A stretch of 64,000 nucleotides of DNA, from positions 1-64,000 of the forward strand of contig NZ_QGKR01000178.1 of assembly GCF_003172955.1 (NCBI RefSeq), in the 5' to 3' direction. Position numbers and translations under genes: made by a program. Source of the DNA: Micromonospora acroterricola. GTDB lineage: Bacteria; Actinomycetota; Actinomycetes; Mycobacteriales; Micromonosporaceae. Positions 33,315-42,107 of this stretch are shown here, piece by piece. Every line of letters begins with the position of its first letter. Positions within the stretch are counted from its first letter, which is position 1. Below the pieces are notes generated by a model, which was given only the letters and a program-made list of their open reading frames with translations, was not told the DNA's origin and did not search any database.

Positions 33315-34889
33315 ATGCGCGTCACCCTGTTGTACGCCCCGTACCCCGGGCAGTCGTTCCGCGACGAGGACACCACCATCAGTCCGGTGCGCGTCCGCAA
33401 CCCCAAGAGCGCCCTCGTCACCCTGGCCGCCGGCGCTCGGGCCTACCTGCGGGAATGGGGAGTCGACGCGGAGTTCAAAATCGTCGACACCCAGGTCGAC
33501 GACGGCGAACCGGAGCACTACGCCTCGTTCCAGTACGGGCCGCGAACGATCGACTGTCACCGCTACGGCGGCCCGTTCGAGGCGTACGCCGACGAGGCGC
33601 GCTCCGCCGACATCATCGGGATCTCCAACAACTTCACCAACTCCGCCCGGGTGGTGGCCGACTTCGCCAAGTTCCTGAAGCAGGTCAACCCGGACGCGCT
33701 GATCGTCGGTGGCGGGATGGACGTCACCGCCCGGCCGGAGTGGTACCTCGCCAACGGCTTCGACGTGGTGATCCAGCTCGAGGGTGAGCTGACCTTCGCC
33801 CGGCTGATCCAGTCCCGGGCGACCGGCCAGCCCATCGAGGGGATGGTGATGACCCGACGGGTCGGCGACGGCCTCGTCATCATGGGTGGCGCCCAGCTCA
33901 ACCTGGCCGAGTTGCCGCCGATGGCGCTGGACCTGATCGACGACCTCTCGGTGTACGACGACACCGGCGAGGGGCAGCCGCCGATGACCGTGCGGGCACC
34001 CTTCACCTGCTTCGAGACCTCGCGCGGCTGCTACCGCACCTGCTCGTTCTGCGCGACCCCGATGCGGGGGCACTACCGCTACATGAAGCCGGACGTGGTC
34101 CGGCGGCACTTCGAGTACCTGAAGTCGATGGGTATCTCGAACATCCTCTTCCAGGAGGACAACACCCTGTCCCGCATCCAGCGCTCCGGGCGGGGGACGC
34201 TGCTGCACGACAGCGGGCGGGAGGACACCCTGGCAATCTTCCGGATGGCCCGCGAGATGGGCTTCTCCTGGGAGTTCGCCAACGGGCTGGAGTTCGGCAA
34301 GTTCCTCGACCTGGGTGAGGTCGACCGGGAGTTGATGGAGACCCTGTTCTGGAACGACACCAGCGGAGACCGTTGGGTCGGCTGTTACCGGGTGCAGATC
34401 CCGCTGGAGTACCTCGGTGACGAGCCCACGAAGAAGTTCAACAAGCTGCGGCCGTTCCAGGAGCAGCTGCAGATCGTCACGTCGATGCTGGATCTCGGCG
34501 TCCGGTACCTGACCTTCAACATGCTGATCGGGCATGACGACGACGACATGCCGATGATCGACATGTACCTGGACCGGTGCCTGCAACTGAAGGCCCGGCT
34601 CAACGAGGCCAGCACCGAGGCGACGAGCTACTTCAATGTCTTCAACCGGACTCTGCTCCCGGGTACCGCGGACTTCCGGAAGAAGTCGGATCGACTATCG
34701 TTCAACATCGAGGAGACGCCGGAAGTGATCAGCGTCTACCTCTCACCCATGCCCTCGAGCCACCTCTCCTACTACGAGCTGTTCGAGCAACGCCTTCGAC
34801 TGACCGAGGCGCTGAACGGCTCGCTGATCGACCAGTACGACGGCATCTACCGGCCGCGCGTGCAGAAGGAGTCCGTCCCCGTTGTCTGA
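33315..34889 (+). CDS. B12-binding-domain radical SAM protein, second paralogue
   Basis: 524 residues, ATG 33315 with GAGGAGG eight bases upstream. Same architecture as the preceding gene, aligned along the whole length: NPKSALVTLAAGARAYLREWG, SADIIGISNNFTNSARVVADFAKF, VVIQLEGELTFARL, then the cluster motif Cys239-YRT-Cys243-SF-Cys246 and FQEDNTLSRIQRSG. By eye they share roughly 45% of residues, so a duplication followed by specialisation is likely. The N-terminal domain is the cobalamin-binding-like fold; the chemistry (C-methylation or C-C bond formation) cannot be told from sequence. Confidence 0.92.
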   Translation: MRVTLLYAPYPGQSFRDEDTTISPVRVRNPKSALVTLAAGARAYLREWGVDAEFKIVDTQVDDGEPEHYASFQYGPRTIDCHRYGGPFEAYADEARSADIIGISNNFTNSARVVADFAKFLKQVNPDALIVGGGMDVTARPEWYLANGFDVVIQLEGELTFARLIQSRATGQPIEGMVMTRRVGDGLVIMGGAQLNLAELPPMALDLIDDLSVYDDTGEGQPPMTVRAPFTCFETSRGCYRTCSFCATPMRGHYRYMKPDVVRRHFEYLKSMGISNILFQEDNTLSRIQRSGRGTLLHDSGREDTLAIFRMAREMGFSWEFANGLEFGKFLDLGEVDRELMETLFWNDTSGDRWVGCYRVQIPLEYLGDEPTKKFNKLRPFQEQLQIVTSMLDLGVRYLTFNMLIGHDDDDMPMIDMYLDRCLQLKARLNEASTEATSYFNVFNRTLLPGTADFRKKSDRLSFNIEETPEVISVYLSPMPSSHLSYYELFEQRLRLTEALNGSLIDQYDGIYRPRVQKESVPVV

Positions 34890-34900
34890 ACTGGTGACTG

Positions 34901-36163
34901 ATGTCGCTGGGTGAGGCCGTCGGGCGCTACGCCGCACTCTGGCGTACGCCCGGCGTTCCCCGGGTGATGTTGCCGGCGATGCTCGCCCGGCTGCCGGTGG
35001 CCATCGAACCACTCGCGATCTTCCTGCACATCAGCGCCGAGACCGGCTCGTACACGGCCGGCGCGACGGCCCTCGGCGTGTTCTCCGCGGCGCTGGCCGT
35101 CGCCTGGCCGCTGCACGGCCGGCTCATCGACCGGCGCGGGTTGCGTGTCGTGCTGCTGACGCTGGCGGTGCTGCACTCGGCGGCGCTGGCCGTGTTCGTC
35201 TTCGCGAGCAGCGGCCCGGCCTGGCTGCTGGTGGCCTCGGTGGCGCCCGTCGCGCTCACCATGGCGCCGGTCGGCTCGACCGTCCGCGCCGCGTGGGCGC
35301 TGATCCTCCCGCCCGGGCCGGCGTTGAACACCGCCAACGCCCTGGAGGCGGTGCTGGTCGAGGTCTTCTTCGTGATCGGCCCCGCCCTGACCGGCCTGCT
35401 GACCGGCGTCTTCAGCGCGCTCACCACGACGCTGCTGGCCGGCGGCATGCTCGTGGTCGGCTCCCTGCTGTACGGCAGCGCACCGGCGATCTCGACGATG
35501 CGGCGGGAGACCGACCCGACCGAGCCGGGCACCCTGGCCGGCGGAGGAAGCCACGATCGACGCGAGCGGAGGCCGTGGCGGATCCCCGGTGTCGTGGCGA
35601 TCCTGGTGGCCGCCGGCGGGGCGGCCGCGGCGTTCGCCGTACTCGAGGTCACCGTGCCCGCGACCGTGTCGGCACACGGCGACGCGGCGGCGACCGGCGT
35701 GGCGCTGCTGTCCCTGCCGCCGGCGGCCAGCGTCATCGGCGGGCTGGTCTACGGCGCACGGCAGCACACCCGTCTGCCGGTCAACCGCTATCTCGGCCTG
35801 CTGGCGGTGGCGTTCGCGTGCATGGTCCCGCTGGTCTTCGCCACCTCGGTCGCGGTGCTCGCGGTGTGTCTGTTCCTCGCGGGTCTGCCGCTGGCGGCGC
35901 TCAGCTCGGAGGAGTTCGGGCTGCTCGGCAGCCTGGTGCCCAAGAGGGTGATCAACGAGTCGTTCGCCCTGGCCGCGACGATGATGGCGGTGGGCAGCGC
36001 GGTCGGGACCCTGGCGGCGGGCGCGATCCTGGGCTGGCTCGGCCCCACCGAGGCGCGGCTGCTGTCTCCGGCAGCCGCCCTGATCGCGTTCGCGGCCGTC
36101 TTGTCGATGCGGGCTACGCTGAGCGACGTCGATTCATTGGCCACTGCCGACAGCGGAGCGTGA
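34901..36163 (+). CDS. MFS transporter (probable product exporter)
   Basis: A 420-residue membrane protein from ATG 34901, with about 12 hydrophobic segments and a central loop near residues 195-225 (RRETDPTEPGTLAGGGS...RRERRPWR). Resembles drug-efflux-type MFS proteins: PLHGRLIDRRGLRVVLLTLAVLHS is motif A-like. It starts 11 bases after the second radical SAM gene, inside the operon, so it most likely exports the pathway product and may confer self-resistance. Substrate unknown. Confidence 0.88.
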   Translation: MSLGEAVGRYAALWRTPGVPRVMLPAMLARLPVAIEPLAIFLHISAETGSYTAGATALGVFSAALAVAWPLHGRLIDRRGLRVVLLTLAVLHSAALAVFVFASSGPAWLLVASVAPVALTMAPVGSTVRAAWALILPPGPALNTANALEAVLVEVFFVIGPALTGLLTGVFSALTTTLLAGGMLVVGSLLYGSAPAISTMRRETDPTEPGTLAGGGSHDRRERRPWRIPGVVAILVAAGGAAAAFAVLEVTVPATVSAHGDAAATGVALLSLPPAASVIGGLVYGARQHTRLPVNRYLGLLAVAFACMVPLVFATSVAVLAVCLFLAGLPLAALSSEEFGLLGSLVPKRVINESFALAATMMAVGSAVGTLAAGAILGWLGPTEARLLSPAAALIAFAAVLSMRATLSDVDSLATADSGA

Positions 36164-36220
36164 CGGGACAGCGCGGTCGAACAGCGCCCGGGGTGGGATC
36201 AGAAAAAAGCGGGGGGACAC

Positions 36221-38422
36221 GTGTCCGGAGACGGCGCGAGGGACTACTACGGCGTGCGCAGGTCGGTGGTGACCGCGCGGGAAGCGTTGGACCGACGGTG
36301 GGCAGACGACACGGACGTGGTCGTCGTGACCGATCCGCCCCGCGAACACTGGGCGGACCTTGAGGCGGCGGGCTTCCGGATCAAGCCCCGGTGGGTGACC
36401 TGGGGGCGGCGTACCCCGGCCCGGCAGGAGGATTTCCTGGCCGGGCTCTCCAAGGCCGAGCGGCGCAACTTCCGGGACGCGCAGCGGTACGTCGACGCGC
36501 AGGGGCTCACCGTCGAGGTGCACGCCCGGTTGACTCCGGAGCTCTTCGCCGAGTTCCTCGCCGTGTACGACGCGCAGATCGCCACCATGCCGCACGGCCT
36601 GCCGGCGGCGCACGCGGTCACCGCCACCGAGGCTGGGCTCGCCGACTTCTTCCTCGTCTCGGCCCGATCGGGGGCCGAGCTGACCGCCGGCGTCGTCTGC
36701 CGGGTCGCCGCGTCCGACGAGGCGATGCGGGTGGCGTTCTCCGCCGCCCGACCGCAGGCCCGCAACGCGATGATCAGCCGGGCGCTCTACCTGGCCGCGT
36801 TCGAGGAGGCCCGCCGGCGCGACTTTGCCTGGATCTCCCTCGGCACCGACCCCACCCTGTACGGCCACATCGCCCAGGCGGGTCTGTTCACCTTCAAGAG
36901 CCGGCTCGGCTTCGTCCCGGTGCCGCTGCACCACCTCGATCCGGACGACGACGGGTGCGACGAGGCGGAGCTGGTGCTCAGCACCGAACGCCTCAGCGAG
37001 CCGGCGCTGAGCCTCTGCTACGCCCGGCCGCCGGACCGGCTGGCCACCTGGGCGGATCCGCTGCCGATGCGGCTGGACGTGCTCAGCCCCGCGCAGGGTC
37101 TCGACCTGCGCCCGTACCGGGCTTCCTTCGTGACCGAGACGATCGCCGCGCCCCCGGCCGCCGAGGCGCCGGCGGGCGAGGTCGTCGTGATCGTCGACCC
37201 GTTCTCGACCGGTGCGCTGCTGGCGCCCGCCTTCGCCCGGCAGGGCCGGCGCTGCGTCGCGGTCCTCACCGGCACCATCAACGAGCGGTACGCCGCCGGC
37301 CTGCGCCGGGACGACTTCCTGACCGTGCTGACCGTGCGGGGTGAATCCCCGCAGGCCCTCGGCGCCGTGGCCGACCTGCTCGCGCCCCTGCGACCCACCG
37401 AGGTGCTCGCCGGCAGTGAGTGGGGCGTCAACGTGGCCGACGACCTCGCGGAGCTGTTGAAGCTGCCGGGCAACCTCCACTCGGCGGACCGTCCCCGGCG
37501 TGAGAAGCCGGCGATGATGACCGCGGTCGCCCGCGCGGGGTTGCGGGTGCCGCTCGGCGCGCGGGTGCGCAGCGTGGAGGATCTCGACGACTGGCTGGCG
37601 GCCACCGGGGTGCTACCGGTGGTGGTCAAGCCCGCGGCCAGCGCCGGCTCCGAAGGCGTGTACTTCTGCGCGGACGAGACCCAGGCCCGGGCGGCGACCG
37701 CGAAGCTGCTCGGGGCGACGAACGCCATGGGCCAGCCCAACGACTCGTTGCTCGTACAGGAGCAGCTCGTCGGCCAGCAGTACTTCGTCAACAGCGTGAG
37801 CCTCGACGGCCGGCACCACGTCCACGAGATCTGGCGCGACGACCGGTTCTTCGTCGACGGCCGGCCGGTGTACGACCGGCAGGTCCTGCTCGACGGGACG
37901 GGCGAGATCCAGGAGGTGCTGCGCGCGTTCGTCGAGGGGGTGCTGGACGCGCTCGGTGTGCGTACCGGGCCGGCACACACCGAGCTTCTCGTCGACGACC
38001 GGGGGCCGGTGCTCATCGAGTCCGGGGCCCGGCTGGAGGGTGGCGTCACCCCGGCCGGCCCGGAGCAGGCGACCGGGGTGAGCCAGTTGTCGCTGACCGT
38101 CGAGCGGTACACCGACCCGGACCGCTTCGCCCAACGGATCGGCGCCGGCTACCGGCGGCAGCGGGCCATGATGGTCGTCTGCCTGGTCGCGCCGTACGAC
38201 GGCATGGTCGCCGAGGGCGCGGCCGGACGGCTGGCCGACATTCCCTCGGTCTTCTGCGGATCGGCGTTGGACCTGGTGCCCGGCACCCCGGTGCACCGGA
38301 CCGTGGACCTGTTCACCTCGCCCGGCCATCTCTACCTGATCGCCGACGACCCGGGCCGGTTGGAGGAGGACTACCAGCGGATCCGTGCCCTCGAACAGAA
38401 CGACCTGTACGAGTACAGGTAA
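36221..38422 (+). CDS. FemAB/GNAT-like acyltransferase fused to ATP-grasp ligase
   Basis: A 733-residue two-domain protein from GTG 36221 (GGGGGGA upstream). The N-terminal half (about 1-290) is an Acetyltransf_6/FemAB-type GNAT fold: LSKAERRNFRDAQRYVDAQ, SARPQARNAMISRALYLAAFEEARRRDFAWISLGTDPTLYGHIAQAGLF. The C-terminal half (about 320-733) is an ATP-grasp ligase with VVVKPAASAGSEGVYF (about 465-480), VQEQLVGQQYFVNSVS and HTELLVDD...LIESGARLEGG, resembling amino-acid/dipeptide ligases and PurK/BacD-type enzymes. Fusing the two suggests acyl or aminoacyl transfer combined with peptide-bond formation on one product. This would replace the missing NRPS condensation domain. Confidence 0.87.
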   Translation: MSGDGARDYYGVRRSVVTAREALDRRWADDTDVVVVTDPPREHWADLEAAGFRIKPRWVTWGRRTPARQEDFLAGLSKAERRNFRDAQRYVDAQGLTVEVHARLTPELFAEFLAVYDAQIATMPHGLPAAHAVTATEAGLADFFLVSARSGAELTAGVVCRVAASDEAMRVAFSAARPQARNAMISRALYLAAFEEARRRDFAWISLGTDPTLYGHIAQAGLFTFKSRLGFVPVPLHHLDPDDDGCDEAELVLSTERLSEPALSLCYARPPDRLATWADPLPMRLDVLSPAQGLDLRPYRASFVTETIAAPPAAEAPAGEVVVIVDPFSTGALLAPAFARQGRRCVAVLTGTINERYAAGLRRDDFLTVLTVRGESPQALGAVADLLAPLRPTEVLAGSEWGVNVADDLAELLKLPGNLHSADRPRREKPAMMTAVARAGLRVPLGARVRSVEDLDDWLAATGVLPVVVKPAASAGSEGVYFCADETQARAATAKLLGATNAMGQPNDSLLVQEQLVGQQYFVNSVSLDGRHHVHEIWRDDRFFVDGRPVYDRQVLLDGTGEIQEVLRAFVEGVLDALGVRTGPAHTELLVDDRGPVLIESGARLEGGVTPAGPEQATGVSQLSLTVERYTDPDRFAQRIGAGYRRQRAMMVVCLVAPYDGMVAEGAAGRLADIPSVFCGSALDLVPGTPVHRTVDLFTSPGHLYLIADDPGRLEEDYQRIRALEQNDLYEYR

Positions 38423-38482
38423 GGGGTAGATCTTCGTTGAGTGGGCGATATCCTGATCGCTGATCTCCCGAATGAGGATTTG

Positions 38483-39799
38483 ATGGATGAGTTCACCTAT
38501 CGCGACGGTTCTCTCTGGTGTGAAGGGGTGCCGCTGACCTCGGTGGCCGACCGCTACGGCACACCCACATACGTGTACTCCGCCAGCACCCTGATCGATC
38601 ACTACCGCCGATTCGCCAAGGCCTTCGACTCGATCAGCCCATTGGTCTGTTTCTCGGCGAAGGCGCTGAGCAACATTCACCTGCTCAGGCTGCTCGGCCG
38701 GGAGGGCGCCGGCATCGACGCGGTGAGCGGCGGTGAACTGCACCGGGCGATGGTGGCGGGTATCGACCCCGAGCGGACGGTCCTGGCCGGGGTGGGCAAA
38801 TCCTCGGACGAGCTTCGGGAGGCTGTTCGCCGCAACATCCGCTGCATCAACGTCGAGTCCGAGGCCGAGGTGGAGCTGCTGTCCCGGATCGCCCGCGAGG
38901 AGGGCGTACGGCCCCGGCTGGCGATCCGGGTCAACCCCGATGTCGCACCGGACCAGCGCACCCCGGCCCGGACGACCACCGGCACCCGGGGCGGAAAGTT
39001 CGGCGTGGACATCGAGCGCGCGGCGGCGCTGTTCGAACGTGCCGCCGCCGACGAGGCGCTGCGCATCGAGGGCTTCCACATCCACCTCGGCAGCCCGATC
39101 TTCGATCCGCAGGTGTACGCCGTCGCGATGGACCGCCTGCTCGCCCTCGTCGCACGGCTGGAGGCGGTCGGACACCGCATCACGACCCTCAACCTGGGCG
39201 GTGGTTTTCCCGCCGAGTACATCGACCGCACCGCACCGAGCTGGGACGATTTCGCCGAGGTGATCGTGCACCGGCTCACCGGGTTCACCCGGCAGGGCGG
39301 TCAGGTGATCTTCGAGCCGGGCCGGACCATCGCCGCCAATGCCGGGATTCTGCTCAGCACCGTCCGCTATCTGAAGCAGGCCGGCGATCAGCAGCTCGCG
39401 GTGATCGACGCGGGCATGACGCACATCGCCCGGGCGGCGATGTACGACAGCTACCACTTCATGTGGCCGGTGCAGCCCCCCGCGGAGGCGATCCCGTCCT
39501 CCCGCGACGTGTCGGGCCTCGATGGCCTGACGACGTACGACGTCGTGGGCCCGATCTGCGAGTCCAGCGACTATCTGGCCCGGGGCCGCTCGTTGCCGGT
39601 GCTGAAGGCCGGCGCGCACTTCGCGATCTTCACGGCAGGCGCCTACGGCATGACGATGACCAGCAACTACAACAGCCAGTTGCGGCCCGCCGAGGTGCTG
39701 GTGCACGGCGACCAGGTCTCGCTGATCCGGCGGCGGGAGACATACGCCGACCTGGTGGGTCTGGAACTGCTCGACGACGGCAGCGACCAGGGCGACTGA
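38483..39799 (+). CDS. PLP-dependent decarboxylase, diaminopimelate decarboxylase-like
   Basis: 438 residues from ATG 38483 (GAGGA four bases upstream); the N-terminus MDEFTYRDGSLWCEGVPLTSVA fits LysA-type proteins, so I prefer it to GTG 38441. Fold-III alanine-racemase-like barrel with Lys60 in CFSAKALSN as PLP-binding lysine, HIHLGSPIFD, LNLGGGFPAEY, VIFEPGRTI, and the second-subunit motif Cys359 in ICESSDYLA plus GAYGMTMTSNYNSQ. All elements needed for D-stereocentre decarboxylation are present. Because it sits inside a biosynthetic operon it probably decarboxylates a pathway intermediate, not meso-DAP for lysine. The stop overlaps the next start (ATGA). Confidence 0.9.
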   Translation: MDEFTYRDGSLWCEGVPLTSVADRYGTPTYVYSASTLIDHYRRFAKAFDSISPLVCFSAKALSNIHLLRLLGREGAGIDAVSGGELHRAMVAGIDPERTVLAGVGKSSDELREAVRRNIRCINVESEAEVELLSRIAREEGVRPRLAIRVNPDVAPDQRTPARTTTGTRGGKFGVDIERAAALFERAAADEALRIEGFHIHLGSPIFDPQVYAVAMDRLLALVARLEAVGHRITTLNLGGGFPAEYIDRTAPSWDDFAEVIVHRLTGFTRQGGQVIFEPGRTIAANAGILLSTVRYLKQAGDQQLAVIDAGMTHIARAAMYDSYHFMWPVQPPAEAIPSSRDVSGLDGLTTYDVVGPICESSDYLARGRSLPVLKAGAHFAIFTAGAYGMTMTSNYNSQLRPAEVLVHGDQVSLIRRRETYADLVGLELLDDGSDQGD

Positions 39800-41040
39800 T
39801 GAACGGCGACGTGTCGGTCACGGCCCTGCGATCGGTCAGCGAGATCGGCGAGGACGTGTGGAACGGCCTCGCGGAGGGTGACGGTTTCTACCTCGGTTAC
39901 CCCTGGATGGCCTGGGCCGAGACCGACCCGTCGTTCGTCACCACGTACCTGGTGGCCCGGGACGCCACGGGGGCAACGCTGGCGGCGGTGGCGACCTATC
40001 TGTGGGGCGGCGCGAGCGTGCCGTCGATGAACCTGGCGTACAGCCCGAGTCACATCGCCGAGGAGAATCTCGAGCGGCCGCTGTCGCCCGAGGAGCACGA
40101 CGCCTTCCTGCCCGCGTTGCTGGTGGGTTCACGGGCCGGCTACCACGGCGCGGTCGCCATCTCCGCCGAGCTGACCGGTGACCGGCGGGACGCCGTGCTC
40201 ACCGCGCTCTTCACCGAGGTGGAGGCGCTCGCCGCGCGACTCGGTGCGGCCAGCGTCGCCCTGCTCTACACCCCGGCGGAGAACGTCGCCACGTACCAGG
40301 CGGCCTGGGACCGGGCGATCGGCCCGGGAAGTCGCGGTCCGGTGCCGGCGATGCTGTCCGCGGAGGCGGTGTTGCCCGCACCGGGCGGCGACATCTCCGA
40401 CCGCGCCGCCGAGGCGGCGGACCGGCGGGAGTGGCGACGGGAACGTCGACGGTACGACGACACGGTGGACCGGGTGGAGACGGTGCGGCTGTCCGAGTGT
40501 GTGGACGTGATCGCGCCGCTGCTCGGTGCGACCCAGCGCAAGTACGGCGGGCCGGACACGGACGCCGACATGCACCGCTACTTCGCCTTCCAGGTGCCGG
40601 CGCTGGACGCGTACAGCCTCGTGCTCCTGGAGTACGCCGGGGACGCCGTGGTCGGGTTCAGCCTCAACTACCTGTGGCCCGACGGGGTGTACGTCCGCGC
40701 AGCCGGGTTCGACAAGCTGGCAGCCCCGTACTCGTACTTCAACCTGACCATGTACCGCCCCCGCGATCTGGCGGCGGTGCGTGGGCTGAGCGCGGTGCAC
40801 CTGGGCGCCGGCACCTATGGCGCCAAGCGTGCCCGCGGTGCCGAGCCGCGGTGGACGGCGGGCCTGGTCCGGCCGCCGGCGGACGTGTCCGCGGAGCTCG
40901 CGCAGGCCTTCGCGGTCGCCGGTTCGGACTACCGGCAGGCGGTGCAGATCTGGGGCGCCCCGTCCCCGACACTCCCTCGCCAGCAGAGAGGTGACCATGC
41001 AGTACCGCAGGTTCGGCCGGTTGGCCTGGCAGATCAGTGA
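39799..41040 (+). CDS. FemAB/GNAT-like N-acyltransferase
   Basis: 413 residues from ATG 39799, overlapping the decarboxylase stop by four bases. Belongs to the COG3146-like/peptidoglycan-aminoacyl-transferase group: LGYPWMAWAETDPSFVTTYLVA, AVATYLWGG, LNLAYSPSHIAEE-like segments early, and ATQRKYGGPDTDADMHRYFAFQ with LSAVHLGAGTYGAKRARGAEP near the end. Such proteins transfer aminoacyl or acyl groups to amines. It is the second protein of this fold in the operon, after the N-terminal domain of the ATP-grasp fusion. The 3' end overlaps the aldo-keto reductase by 44 bases. Confidence 0.82.
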   Translation: MNGDVSVTALRSVSEIGEDVWNGLAEGDGFYLGYPWMAWAETDPSFVTTYLVARDATGATLAAVATYLWGGASVPSMNLAYSPSHIAEENLERPLSPEEHDAFLPALLVGSRAGYHGAVAISAELTGDRRDAVLTALFTEVEALAARLGAASVALLYTPAENVATYQAAWDRAIGPGSRGPVPAMLSAEAVLPAPGGDISDRAAEAADRREWRRERRRYDDTVDRVETVRLSECVDVIAPLLGATQRKYGGPDTDADMHRYFAFQVPALDAYSLVLLEYAGDAVVGFSLNYLWPDGVYVRAAGFDKLAAPYSYFNLTMYRPRDLAAVRGLSAVHLGAGTYGAKRARGAEPRWTAGLVRPPADVSAELAQAFAVAGSDYRQAVQIWGAPSPTLPRQQRGDHAVPQVRPVGLADQ

Positions 41041-41980
41041 GATCTCGTACGGCATGTGGGGTGTCGGCGGCGGCCTCCACGGGTGGACCGGCGTCGACGA
41101 CGACGAGAAGTTCGCCGCGCTCCAGCGGGCCGTCGACCTGGGCTGCAACTTCTTCGACACGGCCTGGGTGTACGGGCGCGGGCACAGCGAGCAGGTGCTC
41201 GGCGACCTGGTACGGGCCAACCCGGGCACCCGTCTCTATGTGGCCACGAAGGTGCCGCCGAAGGACATGCGGTGGCCGTCGACCCGCGAATCGACTCTCG
41301 ATGACGTCTTCCCGCCGAAGCACATCGAGGAGTACGTCCACAAGAGCCTCGACAATCTGGGGCTGGAGTCGATCGACCTGCTGCACCTGCACGTCTGGGA
41401 GGACTCCTGGACGGACGACCCGCGCTGGCAGGAGACGCTCACCGGGCTGCGTGACCGTGGCCTGATCGGCGGGATCGGCATCTCGGTCAACCGCTGGGAG
41501 GCGTGGAACGGCGTACGGGCGATCGAGACCGGGCTGATCGACGCCGTCCAGGTCATCTACAACATCTTCGACCAGGATCCCGAGGACGAGTTGTTCCCGG
41601 TGGCCGAGGCGCACGACGTCGCGGTCATCGCCCGGGTCCCGTTCGACGAGGGCACCCTGACCGGCACGTTGACCCTGGATTCGACCTGGCCGGAGGGGGA
41701 CTGGAGAAACTCGTACTTCGTGCCGGAGAACCTCGCCGAGAGCGTGGCCAGGGCGCGGGCCCTGCGCGAGGACCTGCCTCCCGGGATGCCGATGCCGGAG
41801 GCGGCGCTGCGCTTCATCCTGGCGGACCCCCGGGTCTGCACCACCATCCCGGGCATGCGGCGGATCGCGCACGTCGAGAGCAACATCGGGGTGAGCGACG
41901 GGAAGCCGCTGGATCCGGACCTGCTGGCGACCCTGCGCCGGCACCGCTGGTCGCGTCAGCCGACCTGGTGGTCGCAGTAG
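40997..41980 (+). CDS. Aldo-keto reductase
   Basis: A 327-residue NAD(P)H-dependent (beta/alpha)8-barrel reductase from ATG 40997 with GAGAGG upstream; GTG 40991 is possible. The catalytic tetrad is complete: Asp54 and Tyr59 in FFDTAWVYGRG, Lys85 in VATKVPP, His132 in DLLHLHVWE. It could reduce the aldehyde released by the NRPS reductase domain to an alcohol or act on another carbonyl. It is the last gene of the operon, overlapping the preceding one, and is followed by a snapalysin gene with its own promoter. Confidence 0.92.
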   Translation: MQYRRFGRLAWQISEISYGMWGVGGGLHGWTGVDDDEKFAALQRAVDLGCNFFDTAWVYGRGHSEQVLGDLVRANPGTRLYVATKVPPKDMRWPSTRESTLDDVFPPKHIEEYVHKSLDNLGLESIDLLHLHVWEDSWTDDPRWQETLTGLRDRGLIGGIGISVNRWEAWNGVRAIETGLIDAVQVIYNIFDQDPEDELFPVAEAHDVAVIARVPFDEGTLTGTLTLDSTWPEGDWRNSYFVPENLAESVARARALREDLPPGMPMPEAALRFILADPRVCTTIPGMRRIAHVESNIGVSDGKPLDPDLLATLRRHRWSRQPTWWSQ

Positions 41981-42040
41981 CGGCCGCCCATCGGCACCGG
42001 CCCGGGGCGAGGACAGGTCGATGACCAGGCAATCCTGAAC

Positions 42041-42076
42041 TAGACATTGATATTTGTGAATGTCTATCGCTAGGCT
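42041..42076 (+). promoter_or_regulatory. Promoter with overlapping 8-bp operator dyad for the snapalysin gene
   Basis: TAGACATT (42041-42048) and AATGTCTA (42059-42066) are a perfect inverted repeat with a 10-base spacer. They overlap a good promoter: TTGATA (42047-42052), 18-base spacer, TAGGCT (42071-42076). Transcription would begin about 25 bases before ATG 42108. A dyad sitting on the promoter core suggests a repressor or activator site; Streptomyces snapalysin genes are controlled by a LysR-type activator, but no such gene is adjacent here. Confidence 0.6.
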
Positions 42077-42107
42077 CCTGGCACCCCCTCCCAGATTGGA
42101 GTCAGCG

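Larger units (their letters stand above)
28552..41980 (+). other. Candidate biosynthetic gene cluster (A-T-R NRPS, twin radical SAM, ATP-grasp/FemAB)
   Basis: Eight same-strand genes with gaps of at most about 60 bases and two overlapping gene pairs: NRPS-like A-T-R, two B12-type radical SAM enzymes, MFS exporter, FemAB/GNAT-ATP-grasp fusion, PLP decarboxylase-like, FemAB/GNAT-like and aldo-keto reductase. No condensation domain, thioesterase, phosphopantetheinyl transferase or pathway regulator lies within. I recognise no characterised pathway with this set. Confidence 0.8.

Noticed and set aside
39463..41040. Longer 525-residue form of the second FemAB/GNAT-like gene
   Set aside because: The upstream part is an out-of-frame read through the PLP enzyme; ATG 39799 overlapping that stop is the natural start.
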